From assembly GCA_900312665.1 (NCBI GenBank), contig ONZQ02000010.1, forward strand, positions 1,448,278 to 1,512,277: a stretch of DNA of 64,000 nt, written 5' to 3'. Under the pieces are notes generated by a model that saw only the letters and a program-made list of their open reading frames with translations, was not told the origin of the DNA and ran no database searches. The first letter of the stretch is position 1. The number at the start of each line of letters is the position of its first letter. The DNA comes from Cephalotrichum gorgonifer (Eukaryota > Ascomycota > Sordariomycetes > Microascales > Microascaceae). Shown here piece by piece: positions 34,901 to 46,254 of the stretch. Both the position numbers and the translations under genes were made by a program.

Positions 34901-35618
34901 ATCTTTCCAGGCGGGGTTGTAAAGACGCTGCCACACTAGCCAAACCGGATCATTAGCAACTCCAGTCTCTTAGTGATGGCACTAGGGTCTCAGCCCTCAC
35001 ATTTCGGGCGCCGGGAGAATAGCTTGTATGCCAAGAGATGGAATCTCTGGACGTCGTCGTAGATGTTGATAAGGCATTCTCGTGAGTCGATACACTCGAT
35101 GAACATCTGTTTGTATTGGGAAAGGGGCAGGAGACGAGCGCCGAGGCGCTCATAAACGTCAAGTACCCCATCGAAGGCTCTGTCCGTGTTGCTGGTCCTC
35201 TTCATGGAACGCCATCAGCTCTAAAGCTCAAGGATAGGTCGGACAGGCAGTAAATCTTTTGGCATACCTTCAGCAGATATTGAATTGATCCCCAGATGTA
35301 CGCCATCGCTAGCTTCCTATGCTCAATTTTGAGTACCGTAAGAATCTTATCGAGTTCCTGCATGCCGGTTAGGAACAGGCGGATCCTGTTCATGTTCATG
35401 ATCGTTCTGCCGCGATTCTGCATTGACTGGATGTCGCCTATCTGTCGCGACATATCGTTGAACGTGCACGATATGAACTTCTCTCGATCGGTGGGCTTCA
35501 GGCCTTTCCCAAAGGCCTCAGATAGACCCTCGAGTCTATCCATAGAGTGGAGCCCGTCCATACTGTTGATCCTGTCCACACCGTCGAGCCTTCTCGTATC
35601 AGCGTCGGAGATGTCCAT
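31947..35618 (-). CDS. STAND (NACHT-type) NTPase with C-terminal C2H2 zinc fingers
   Basis: Seven exons: 35618-35268, 35199-35001, 34935-34414, 34318-33596, 33491-33380, 33304-33026, 32907-31947; 1048 residues, no frame break. The N-terminal helical domain (IWGSIQYLLK..., YERLGARLLPLSQY) resembles DUF7708, which often precedes NACHT in fungi. P-loop GSKGFGKT (split by intron 3) and Walker B YIVIDGLDECE mark the NTPase. Then a winged-helix-like region (LLLGWLVCAKRPLKWHEMQ, IRLIHSTARE). The C-terminus has C2H2 fingers: FTCRMCSKPFTRKVNLQGH and YPCPTCGKAFARINDCRRH, after a degenerate Cys/His pair. Intron 4 (33595-33492) uses a GC donor, GCAAGT. Fungal STAND proteins are NLR-like non-self sensors; here ankyrin or WD repeats are replaced by zinc fingers. 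Confidence 0.9.
32996..33011. repeat. G16 homopolymer inside an intron of the STAND gene
   Basis: Sixteen consecutive G on the plus strand, so C16 in the sense strand of intron 6 (33025-32908), close to the donor site. A likely slippage site. Confidence 0.7.
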
Positions 35619-36443
35619 CGCGTTGTATCGTTCGTACCTGTAGCACCAACAGTTATAGGATAATTCCAGTGGCCACGTAAATTAACTCGACAACAATAGG
35701 CCCTTCTTCATCCTTTGGCTTTCATGGATGGCTCCGTAGGGAGGTGGTGTCATTCGCCTTGCTTGCATCTTCGATGTGGATCTACCGTCATTTCATAGCA
35801 AAGCCTGTGTAACACAAGCTCACCGCTATTGTATTCCTTCACAAATGTGCAATTTCGAGTCTCCTGCATCGCCACCACACCTCCTACTTTATGGCCAATG
35901 AGTTGTGCCCGCCCTACATTGCCCACGCTAAGTCTCCATGGGTATAGTGCCTGGTTGGGTGATATCTCTGGAGGCCGCCCTCAGCACCGGCGGTAACTCA
36001 TGCAAAGGGGATGCATCGAGGCCTGAGGCTTTTGTTTCCATTTTCATGCACAGGGTGTTTCATGGACTAATACCCGGCGGAGGATGGTCCAACACCCCCC
36101 TGCTCGAGTGGCGTCTCTGCTGACCGGGTGCATCCCGTGTTGGTCGCCTAGCTGAACGAACGAGTAAGCATTTGTTTTTATTCAGAGCCCGGTGTGACTG
36201 AAATGGATTCTCTCGTAATGGCTGGCAGGTAATGTACTTTGGCTGTGCCCTGATCGGTCGCCTCCTCTCAGCCTGGTCAAAGTGCAATTATACCTTTTCA
36301 GACACACACTCGACATCGGACGTTCTCTCGCGTCAATTCATTCCGGTGCATCCAGCTTTATTTCTCTGTTATTTCTGTCTGTGCCGAATGATTGACCAGC
36401 GCCGAAAGAAACAGCGAAAATTAAACCCACCAACCAAGACATC
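35619..36443. promoter_or_regulatory. Divergent promoter between STAND and SNF2 genes
   Basis: An 825-bp divergent region between two intact genes of opposite strand. No coding sequence or clear palindrome found. Confidence 0.4.
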
Positions 36444-39400
36444 ATGCCTCAGTCCTTAAAGCGACTCCTCAATGTGGTCGATGGCGAAGATTTCCAAGCC
36501 AGCGCGTCCTCCAACCCCGTCTGCTCGATGAGCACTGATCATTCACTAGGGTATTGGTCTGACTACAATGGGGATCACCCGAGACAGAGCGACCTCCTTG
36601 GGCCCAGCCCCATGAAGAGCCCTGCCCACAGACCCGAAATCGCCTTGAATTATGAACCCTGGACACAGGAGTCTACCGAAAGTGCCGAGCGTACTCAAAA
36701 TTTCAGGTATGAGTGCATTCTGGCGGGGTGGCTTCGGCATAGGCTAAATAATTTCCAGCCACTTTCTAGACATAGACGGAGGTCTCTCCATGGCTGAGTT
36801 CCTTGGCCCGATGGTTTCCCAGCAGCTCCAGACGAGCACGGAAGATGGAATCGATGTCAGCTTAGGTTCTCAGCTTGCAGGGTCGGAGAGTGTTCACTTC
36901 TCACAGCTTAATTTTCACTACGACCCCGACTCCTCCCAGACATCGACGCCTCCTTTGCAGCACGGATTCCAGAGCCCTTCAGTCGGACTTGTCTCCAGCC
37001 AAACAAGCGGGTCGGTCACTACGGTGGAAGACGACGAAAGTGTCTGCTACGGGATGGTGAGTTACAACCAATATCCTCCTAAAATTTTGCCTGTTCCTCT
37101 CTGGTTATCACCGTTCTGCCGCTGCCCCTCTACTCACTATGCACGAATGGGATCTAGCTATACGGCGTCGACGTCAAATTAGTAGTCGGCGACATGGCAG
37201 CTGTTGACGCGAAACTCTGCGAGACCCAGGAAGACCACCAACATTTCAAGCTCTGGGAGAAGCAAGGCCATATACGCCTTAGATTCCCCGACGACACGGA
37301 CGATGACGGAGACGGGTTCGCCTGTCTTCGCACTGCAGAGAGCACCACGCTTAAGCAGGTGCGGTCTAGACAAGGCGTGATACTGGACAGCGTTGTTGGG
37401 AAGACCAAGCTGCGTCAGATGATCGAGCGCGCCAGCAAGCCGGCTGATGCCATCGTCAAGGTTGCCATTTGTGTGTACGGGCCGCGGCGGGAGGCGCCAG
37501 GTGTCGGTGACGACCTATCTGCTGGGAAGATGTGGCTGCAGGAACCGGAAGAGGCGTACGTCAAGGACGGGGCCGTTTACGAGAATCCCCACTTCTTACA
37601 CCTAGAGGTCAATGATAAGGGTGAGGAGCCGGTGGTGATGGTGAACACGGACCTGGATAGCAACGGCGTGCAGAGGAGGAGAAAGAGGGAGGAGCAGATG
37701 CGGAAGATGGTGCAGGAGGTGTACAGGTCCGTGGAGAATAGCCGGAACCTGGACAGAGTTGATGGTGGAAGCAGGGTTACGAACAAGCTGCTGAGGTATC
37801 CCCCCTCCCATCCTGTGTCGTGAAGATCATCTTTTCTACTTTACTAATATTTGCCATTTAGTCACCAGCAAGAGGCGCTGGGGTTCATGCTCGAGAGGGA
37901 ATCGGGCCACATCAATGAGAGGTACAGACTGTGGGAACAAATTACCGTGGACGGCAAGGAAGAGTATGTTTTCGGATCCTAGTTTCATATTGAGGCTTTC
38001 AAGGCGGCTGACTCTAGAGTAGGTATAAACACAAAGTCACTGGGGCCACGACATCCATAACCCCCGAGGAAAAGGGCGGCGGCATCCTGGCCGATGTGAT
38101 GGGAATGGGGAAGTCGCTCTCGATCCTCGCCTTGACAATGAAGACTCTTGACGAAGGCAAAGCTTGGGCCGATCAGTTGAATGACGGCCGCAAAAGGAAG
38201 GATCCCATCCAATACTCTGGTTCCACTCTAATTGTGGTCGCGTCTGGCTGTACGTTCGATCATTGACGGGAAGTCCCTATTTCTACGCAGAGAAGACTAA
38301 CGTGATACAGTATTGATTACCAACTGGAAGACGGAAATAGACACGTTAGTGCCTGGGGTTCTTCCTTTTGTTTCAACAGCGCATCCTCTAACATTTATTC
38401 TAGACATCTCAAGGGAGGCTTGAATGTAATTAAGTACCATGGTCGGCGGAGACCGAAGAACCTCGACACCATTCGGAACTCCGACATAGTCTTGACAACA
38501 TACAAAACACTGGCCGTCGAGTATGAGATTTCCAAGGAGAACAAGGAGGAGACCTCTGTGCTCCACCAGATTGGCTGGTACAGAGTCGTTCTCGATGAAG
38601 GTAACTCTTGCGAACCGATTTTGCCGGCATCAAATACATCAAATATGAACTTGAGGACTGACAACCAGATCAAGCTCACATCATCCGCCGCCCGACTGGA
38701 ACCTTCTACAAGTCCTGTAGAGCCCTCCACGCCAACTCCCGCTGGTGCCTCACTGGCACGCCCATCCAGAACAAGTTCGCTGACATCGGCACACTCTTCT
38801 CCTTCATCAGCGCCACGCCATTCGACAACGCCTCCACATTCCGCAGGTGGATCGTGACCCCCTTCGAGGAGATGAATGTCGACTCGGAGACTATCACTAA
38901 GCGCCTTATCACGCTCCTCAGCGCCCTCTGCCTGCGCCGAACCAGAGATATCCTACATCTACCGGGGGTGCTGTACGACGTGCGCGAGCTGGAATTTTCC
39001 CCCGAGGAACGCACGAAATACGATCAGGTCAGGCGCCGACTACTCCGCCTCGTCCAGCATGCCGTCGGGGTGGAGGAGGAGTTCGCGAGGACGAGTCTGT
39101 TCCATGTCAACTTGGTGCTGAGGATTTGTTGCAACCATGGAACGTTCCAAAAGAACCTTGCCTGGAACCGCCAGACGTACATGGATACTGTTGCGGGTGC
39201 ACTGGGACCCAGCGGTGAGGTCAAGTGCTCTGGGTGTCCGCAGCCAATGCCGATCCTGGGATCGGGCTCGGGGACAAGCGGATTTGGAGATAGCTGCGTG
39301 CATATCTTTTGTTCCGACTGTGTTAATGAGATAAACGCCGAGAGATCAGGGGTGCAGCCCCAGTGGTGCCCTTTGTGCGCTACCGGTCCGGCCGGGGAGA

Positions 39401-40212
39401 CGCCGGGTCGGTACCGACCCGCCGGGATCAAACGTGGTCTTGGGATAGGGGCCACGGCTGAGGATAACCACGACAGTTACTTCCACAGCAATGGCTGTTC
39501 GACCAAGATGAGGAAGATAATCGAGGACGTAAAGGTAGATATCTGGCGGTCGAAGAGGTATTTAACCCCTAATCTACTTAGATAACGTCCGCCTTGAGGA
39601 GAGTAACGATGGGTTGACCCTTTTATTGTCAGTATCATATTCTCATGCTGGACGCGGACCCTCGACCTGCTCGCACTCCACCTAACACAAGCTGGGATCC
39701 CTTACCTGCGCATCGATGGCAACTGCCCCGATGCTCAGCGACAAGCCCGTCTCAACAAGTTCAAAGACAACGAGGATAGTCCGGTGCTCATAATGACGAC
39801 TGGGACTGGGGCGCTCGGGTAAGCTCCCTGACTTCCTTTTTTCCTTTGTTTCGTAGAAAACTTCTCGGTCGCGGCGCGCGGTCTGCTGACATATTGTGCG
39901 TGTTGTTGCTTTTTAATAGGATAAATGTAACCTGCGCCAACCGCATCTTCATTGTCGAGCTACAATGGAATCCTAGCGTCGAGCACCAGGCAATCGCACG
40001 CGCCACACGGTTAGGGCAGGAAAGAAGTGTTCGTGTCATCAGGTATTTGATCCGGAACACAGTTGAAGAGGTATGCTCCCCCCCTCCTCTTTCTGAGTGT
40101 GATTCTCGAGATACAGGCGGACAACTGACACCACGATCAGGATATGCAGCAGCAGCAGCAGCACAAGAAGCAAATTGCTGCTATCGGGTTCAATGAGGTG
40201 CCTGATGCATGA
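36444..40212 (+). CDS. SNF2-family ATPase with internal RING finger (Rad5/HLTF-like)
   Basis: Eleven exons: 36444-36706, 36759-37056, 37158-37795, 37862-37963, 38023-38249, 38311-38344, 38404-38600, 38675-39557, 39633-39818, 39920-40070, 40141-40212; 1016 residues, one frame throughout. Helicase motif I reads GGGILADVMGMGKS, motif II LDEAH, motif III LTGTPIQNK. A RING-type C3HC4 block (KCSGC ... CVHIFCSDC ... CPLC) lies between the two RecA-like halves, as in Rad5, HLTF and SHPRH. Motifs V-VI are GTGALGINVTCANR and QAIARATRLGQ. The N-terminus is variable and Ser-rich; the tail has five Gln in a row. Such proteins remodel DNA or chromatin and may act as ubiquitin ligases, but many fungal paralogs are uncharacterised. 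Confidence 0.93.
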
Positions 40213-40579
40213 ATTAGAAGATGCAAAACCCTAAGCGACAGTGCTACCGCGAATGCCATGCTGAAAACATCGCTCTGCAATTACCTATTTTAGCTATTTT
40301 AGCACTTACTCTTAACTAGAACCACGACCTTGCTAGGGCACGTGATAACAGGTCCATTCAATGTGGGCAGAAGTTCCTACTTGGGAAGGAGGATATAGAG
40401 AGGCTAAATAAGGCGCTCGTTGAGCAATGTTCTAGAAACTTCAAAGACCATATTCTATTGTTCTACGAGTAGTAGTGTTTCGGAGCTAATTATCCACCCT
40501 GAAGTTTTTGACCCAGCTAGTCCAGACGATTCTGCGACCACAACTGTCATTCTGCAGCTTTCCGAGTTGGAGGTTTCTG
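40213..40579. other. Convergent intergenic region
   Basis: A 367-bp gap between the 3' ends of the SNF2 and GNAT genes. Nothing recognised. Confidence 0.4.
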
Positions 40580-41239
40580 CTACCTCATCCTTTCCAAAGG
40601 CAATACCATCACGATGCCTGACCTAGTCGTGTAGTGATCGTCGAGAGTGCCGGCCGGAATCAGGCCTGTATCTCCATTCGCCCGAAGAGCCTCCTCGAGC
40701 GTACAATACCCAGCACGCTCAAAACCAAGCCCATCATACAGCCGTAGGGTCGCAACATTCTCCGGCTTGACCATGATGCGAACCATAATCCGCCGAGCCC
40801 CCTCCCCGTCTCTTGACCGGAGGAATTCGAATGCCTTTTCACATAACCGGGATCCCAGCTTCATGCCCCTGTGACTAGGCAGGGTATAGAGGCTTAGCAT
40901 CTGCCATTTCTCGACCTCGTCGTCTGGCGCCGGGGTAGGCTGCTCCGATCCCGCTGGAGGGAGAAATTCCTCGGCTGGGACGGGCCCTCGCAGGGTAACC
41001 TGCCCGACCCATTGGCTCTGCCCGTCCTTCGCGGTAGCGACGCACACGAAGGTCTCTTTCTCAGCGTTCTGCAGGCGGGATATCCAGACGGAGTCAGAGA
41101 ATTGGGACTCGACTTCTAAGGTCGAGGAAAACGCTGTGGGGGACTGGCGCAAAGCCTCGAGGCGGAGAGCTTTGTATTTGGTTGCTGATGTGTGAATATC
41201 GGGCTCTTCGCGATCCACCTTAATAAAGTGGTATTCCAT
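40580..41239 (-). CDS. GNAT-family N-acetyltransferase
   Basis: Intronless, 219 residues. GNAT enzymes move acetyl from acetyl-CoA to an amine. The acetyl-CoA-binding motif A is visible at LYTLPSHRGMKLGSRLCEKAF (R-G-x-x-L-G variant of RxxGxG/A), followed by the beta5/alpha4 segment MVKPENVATLRLYDGLGFERAG, both typical. Near the N-terminus, YKALRLEALRQSPTAFSS is the usual start of acetyltransf_1 proteins. Substrate unknown. Divergent from the Zn2Cys6 gene at 41574. Confidence 0.9.
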   Translation of the reverse strand: MEYHFIKVDREEPDIHTSATKYKALRLEALRQSPTAFSSTLEVESQFSDSVWISRLQNAEKETFVCVATAKDGQSQWVGQVTLRGPVPAEEFLPPAGSEQPTPAPDDEVEKWQMLSLYTLPSHRGMKLGSRLCEKAFEFLRSRDGEGARRIMVRIMVKPENVATLRLYDGLGFERAGYCTLEEALRANGDTGLIPAGTLDDHYTTRSGIVMVLPLERMR

Positions 41240-41573
41240 GCTGTCTTATTTCGGGGTAGTCAACCGCGGCGGATCGTGGCTCTACGACGAGTGGAAGACT
41301 GTGCATATGTGCTTCTGTAATGATTAGGGAACGAACCCCCCCCCCCCTTTACCCCCCCCCCCCTTCCTTTGGATTTGAAATCAGATTTGGCAATAATGTC
41401 CAAGTGGTTGAGAATGCTGATTAATAAGCCTCGGGCAACGGGGTCTGCCCCTCCTGGACTTATGCTACTATTACTGCTCCTCCTTTGCCGCCAATGCTCA
41501 GTCGGAATTTGGCCTAGTCCTCAACATCGCGCATTAGACAAAGACCTGCAGTCTGGGAAATAAAAGCCATACG
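41240..41573. promoter_or_regulatory. Divergent promoter GNAT / Zn2Cys6 gene with double poly-C tract
   Basis: The 334-bp region contains C12 (41336-41347), TTTA, then C12 (41352-41363). No other site recognised. The start at 41574 is close to these tracts, so they may lie in the promoter or leader. Confidence 0.5.
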
Positions 41574-43284
41574 ATGAAAGTCCGGCAATTAACTGTCTGC
41601 AGTTCATGCAGGTCACGAAAACTAGGGGTGACGTACTCCATGAGCACCATTTCGCTAGATATCGGCCACCTAACAACTAACCCTCTCCCTTTTTTTTCTC
41701 GTAGTGCGACGGAAAGACACCTGCCTGCTCACAGTGCCTCTTTTCTAGCCTTGAATGCCCCGGATACCAAACCGATGTCATCTTCCGCCCTCCCCAAGGC
41801 CTAGGACTACCCTCCTCAAGGCGGCGGAAGCGGCAGCGTACAAACACTTTTACAACCATCGTTGTCGAGAGCGGTAGACCCAGGACACCCCCCAATCCGA
41901 CCCACCGCCCACGTAGCCAAACTCCGACTCCTCCACCTCGCCTGCCTCCCCGCGGACTAGCCTGGCCCCTAAACGACATCCTCTCCCTCTGCATCCAAAA
42001 CTTCGTCCCGGCGAGCGAGATCTCTACGCTCTCGAGCAGCGCAAGCCTCACTCCCTCGCAGTCGCGGATATGCGGCGCCTGGGTCGAAGTCCTCCCAGGT
42101 CTAGTCGGCTCAGGGGGTAGCGAGCTCCTCCCCTCGGCCATTCGGGCCCTGGGGGTAAGTCTCGTCTCCCTGGGCCGCGACGGCAGGGCGCCGATCCCCG
42201 ATGCGATAGAGGCGCAGTACCTGGCGCTTGGCGCCCTGCGGCACGCGATACGTCATGACGGAAGCTACTCGCGCGAGGAGTTGGCTGCGGCAGTAATGTG
42301 TCTGTATCTGTCTGAGGTGATATTACCCTTTCTGCCCTCCAATCTACGATCCCGTCTTGACATTTCCCTGTGTAGACGATGCTGCCGAATTCTGCGTCCG
42401 GCACGCACATACACGGGAGAGGCATCGGCGAACTGATCCAGCTTCGGCCACCGAGTTCCTACACGTCCGGTGTCGCACATAGGCTATTTGTCGGATTTCG
42501 ACCAGTTCTGGCAAGTGCCCGGTACTCCCTGCTCTGTAAATCGTTGGAATACTGACCAGCCAGAAAGGCCCTTCACGCGTTTCACACGCATACTTCCTCC
42601 TTCCTCGCGGAAAGTGAATGGCAAGAGGAGCCGTTTCGCATTATTCCTGCCACACCCCTTCAGGCCCTCATGAGTGTGGCCAGCGAGATACCCTCGATTT
42701 TCGAGTCCCTTGATCGACATGATACTGTGTCTGAAGACACGGGGTTAGTTCCTCGATATGGTCTTCTTAGATTTATCGATATTCTCGATCGCCTCGATCA
42801 GTGGTACCAGTCAAACATCGCTTCCTCGAATACCCCTCTGTGGTGGCCAGTTTCTGCGATAGGCTGCGATACGAACCTATCATTCCCAAACATCTCGGCT
42901 GCCAACTGCCTCACCCACTTCTGGGCCTTCTCCATCATATGCATCACCCACATCATCCGTCTTAGGTCCCATTACCCGGCCCTGCTGAACCACGAGGTGC
43001 TGATACATGGCCAAGTCCCGGAGAGTCCCGTCGTTCACGAAGAGATCATTGACCTATGTGTCCGCATTCTGCAGAGCGTCGATTATCTAATACAGGACGA
43101 AATGCAGTTTTACGGTATCGCCTCTGCGGGTTTCCCCCTGCACACTGCTTGGAATGCGTTAGATCTATCAAATTTTGATAGCGGGAATATGTGTGTGCAG
43201 AGCGGGAGGATTGTTCAGTTGATTGTCAAGATGGGATATGAAGACGTGTTGATTCCCTGCATTAGGATACCTTGGAGCCCCTAG
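41574..43284 (+). CDS. Zn2Cys6 transcription factor
   Basis: Exons 41574-41627, 41705-42316, 42376-42521 and 42564-43284; 510 residues. The cluster is at residues 9-36 and is split by intron 1: CSSCRSRKLG then CDGKTPACSQC and LECPGY. The domain after it has the fungal-specific pattern EVLPGLV, AIRALGVSLVSLGRDG, then FLAESEWQEEPFR. Intron 3 (42522-42563) is only 42 nt but has donor GTACTC, branch CTGAC and a CAG acceptor; it removes an in-frame TGA. A 45-nt alternative (42516-42560-like) also keeps the frame, so this join is the uncertain one. The P450 gene 1.25 kb downstream on the same strand may be a target. Confidence 0.82.
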
Positions 43285-44538
43285 TAAGTCATACGGTTAT
43301 GAGACGTCTGCTCTGCGAGTTATTTTCTTCTTCCTGGGCTCAAGGCACCATCCTTGGGGAAAGCGCCCGGAAATGAGTTCGGGATTCTTCCAGCCCAAAT
43401 ACATTTCACAGCAGGGCCTGACGGCCTAGTGAGACCGATATCTCCGCTTCGAAGGGGACAAAGGCTAGCAACTATCATCTTCTGATGCCCCCGCTTGGTC
43501 TCTTTAAGGAAATATCATGCGCCAAGACTTCCAACAAGCTAAGTCCGAGTGTCTCGATTGACCATGAGTGAAATGTGGTGTCCACCTATATCCTCGCAGT
43601 TTCTTGCCATCCATGACGACAAATTACATTACATCATGGAAATCCAAACATGCATCATAAGCCTAAGCCTCTTTCGGAATCGTAATGCGCCAAGACTTTC
43701 CCTGCAACACCACAGATTCAACCATGGCCCAACCCCGTCATGCAAGCTAATCAAGACCATACCATCGTTCAACGCGGCAGCCAGCTTATAGAAGAAGACG
43801 CAATGTCTCAATGGCACCAATATTTACGCAAATCAACCCGACTCGTGTGGCCATCCTGTATACCGAACAGGATTTGTAGTAGTCACAGATGGGCGCTTTG
43901 CGGAGGTTATCAAGCGTCTTCGTGCCTGGCTGCAATGACAAGTTAACAGTCACGGCACGATATGATCCCTGACGATCACATCTAAAGGCTAATACATAAC
44001 CACCTGCTGATCCCTAAGCTCGGTATGCCACATGCCACCAATGAGCCCGCAATATGGTTCTGGATTCAGGTAGTAAAGGAACATTCACATTGTGATATTC
44101 CGCGTGCCGTCTCGGGCCACACTACGTCTTCCCCTAGAGATAGTACCAAGGCGAGCGTGAGATTTTCCCTGCCTTGGAGCTAGCACCAACTCTACCCGCA
44201 ATTCTACTGGCCCCTTCCTCGTCAGATCTGACCAGATGGGCCGTCCTTCTTGGGAGGGCCAATAATACTTGCTTATATATCAATCTCACATCAGCACCGG
44301 ATACAGGAAAATCCGGCGACCATGTCGCTCAATCCTTCGCACACAAGTAATAAAGGGCCGCGTTAGACTCCCGAGTCCCCACCTCCACCGCCTTACCAAA
44401 ATCTCCACTAGAATCTGCCCTCGATTCAGGAAGCACGGGGCCTTGGTAGAGGTCATCGTCACCCTTTAAGCCTGCAGCGCAGCAACTCGACGTTTTGCTT
44501 CCCAGCCCAGCTTCATTTGACCTCAGAGCTCGCTCATC
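43285..44538. other. Intergenic, no gene recognised
   Basis: About 1.25 kb between the Zn2Cys6 gene and the P450 gene. The string TGCGCCAAGACTT occurs twice (near 43518 and 43687), a short direct repeat. A TATATAT at about 44273-44279 could serve the P450 gene. Confidence 0.4.
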
Positions 44539-46254
44539 ATGGAGGCTCTGATCAACGTGCTGACATGGCCTCGCGTCGTGGGCACAGTCACCGCATACCT
44601 CTCATCCCTAGTAATATACCGCCTCTTCTTCCACCCCCTCGCGCGATTCCCGGGTCCGCGGTTGGCAGCTATCACGCGACTTTATGAGGGCTACTATGAT
44701 CTCTACCAGAACGGCCAATACACCTTTAAAATTGCAGAGTTGCACAAACAATATGGTATCATCACCCTACGTCTCGTCCTCCTATCGTCTGCATGCGGTG
44801 TCTAACGTAGATACAGGACCCATCATTCGTATCAGCCCGTTTGAGCTTCATGTCAGCGACCCGGCCTTCTTTGACACCCTCTATCGTCAGGATGGAGTTT
44901 GGCATAAATACGACTGGGCAGTGGACGCCTTCGCCGCCCATGGCGCCACCCTATTTACCGCCGACCACCACCTCCACAAGGCGCGCCGCCAACCGCTAAA
45001 CCCCTTCTTTTCGAAGGCGAGGGTCGTGAGCCACCTGGGCTTAATTCAGCGACACGTGGAAAAGCTATGTGCTCGCCTCTCGGAACTTGCGAAGTCAAAG
45101 ATGACGTTCGATCTGGGTGCTGCTACTACCGCCGTGAGCCGAGATATCGCGAACGAATTCATTATTGGCAAGCACTACAATAGTTTGGGGAAGGAAGACT
45201 TTGATGTGGCTCAAGTTATTGCGTCGCAGGGTGGAGGGAAGATGTGGCGGACGACGAAGTTTGTGCGGTGGTTCGCGCCGGCCCTGAGATTGATCCCACC
45301 TGAGTGGGTTATGGCGGCGATATCGGACCCTGCTATGAAGGAGTTCTTCCAATACATACTGGTAGGAAGAGGATCTCTTTCAGTTCTCGACTGAGTCTTC
45401 AGTACCGACTAACCTTTGTTTACAACGGACCAGACTGGGATGAAAGATACGAGGGATCTGATCAGGGCAGCAGAATCCTCAACGTCGGACGACAAACCCA
45501 CGATTGTCCACCAGATCGTAAGGTCTGGACTTTCCCGATCTGAGAAGTCATTTGATCGCGTGTTTGAAGACGTCTCTACAGTGACTGGTGCAGGCTTTGA
45601 GACAACCGCCAGCGTCCTACGACTGGTCCTATTTAGTCTTTACAGCAACGTTGATATCCTCGAGCGGGTCCGGACAGAGCTTGCCTCGGCGGCAGAATCT
45701 CAAGCATCAGGCGATCTTGAGCTGACAACTCTTCAGCAGCTGCCGTATCTAACGGCATGCGTAATGGAAGGTCTTCGCCTGAGCCCAGCGATTGCCACCC
45801 GTATGGCGCGCGTTGCTCCCGATAGGGACCTGTTCTACGGCGACCAGCGCATACCGGCCGGCACGCCTGTCGGAATGACCTCCATCCTATTACACACGGA
45901 CGAGAAGTACTACTCGGAGCCCAATCGCTTTAACCCCGACAGATGGATGGACCCTGATCCTTGGAAGATCGGAGACAAGTTGTTCGTGCCGTTTTCGAAG
46001 GGGACGCGAATGTGTCTTGGAATGCAGTAAGTGAATCGTTGCTGCCGACAGACCCGAGGTCGACGTTTTAACAATGTGTTGTTAGTCTCGCCTGGGCAGA
46101 TATGTACCTGATTACGTCTACTATTGTCCGCCGCTTCGACTTCCAGTTCCCAAGCGCAAAGGCGGGGGATTTTTTGTGTACCAGCGACCAATTTGCCGTT
46201 GGGACGTCTGGGAAGGGGGAGCTCATAGCCACTGCTACAGTGGCTAGTGGGTGA
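44539..46254 (+). CDS. Cytochrome P450 monooxygenase (CYP58/trichodiene-oxygenase-like)
   Basis: Exons 44539-44755, 44817-45361, 45434-46026 and 46086-46254; 507 residues. An N-terminal membrane anchor (VGTVTAYLSSLVIYRLFF) precedes the Pro-rich hinge HPLARFPGPRLAA, so it is an ER-bound class II enzyme. I-helix oxygen-binding motif TGAGFETTAS, K-helix EGLRLS (E-x-x-R), PERF-like NRFNPDRWMD and haem-binding FSKGTRMCLG, where the Cys ligates iron, are all intact. ISPFELHVSDPAFFDTLY and ADHHLHKARRQPLNPFFSK place it near CYP58-like fungal P450s of secondary metabolism. No synthase gene lies in the window, so the substrate is unknown. Confidence 0.93.
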
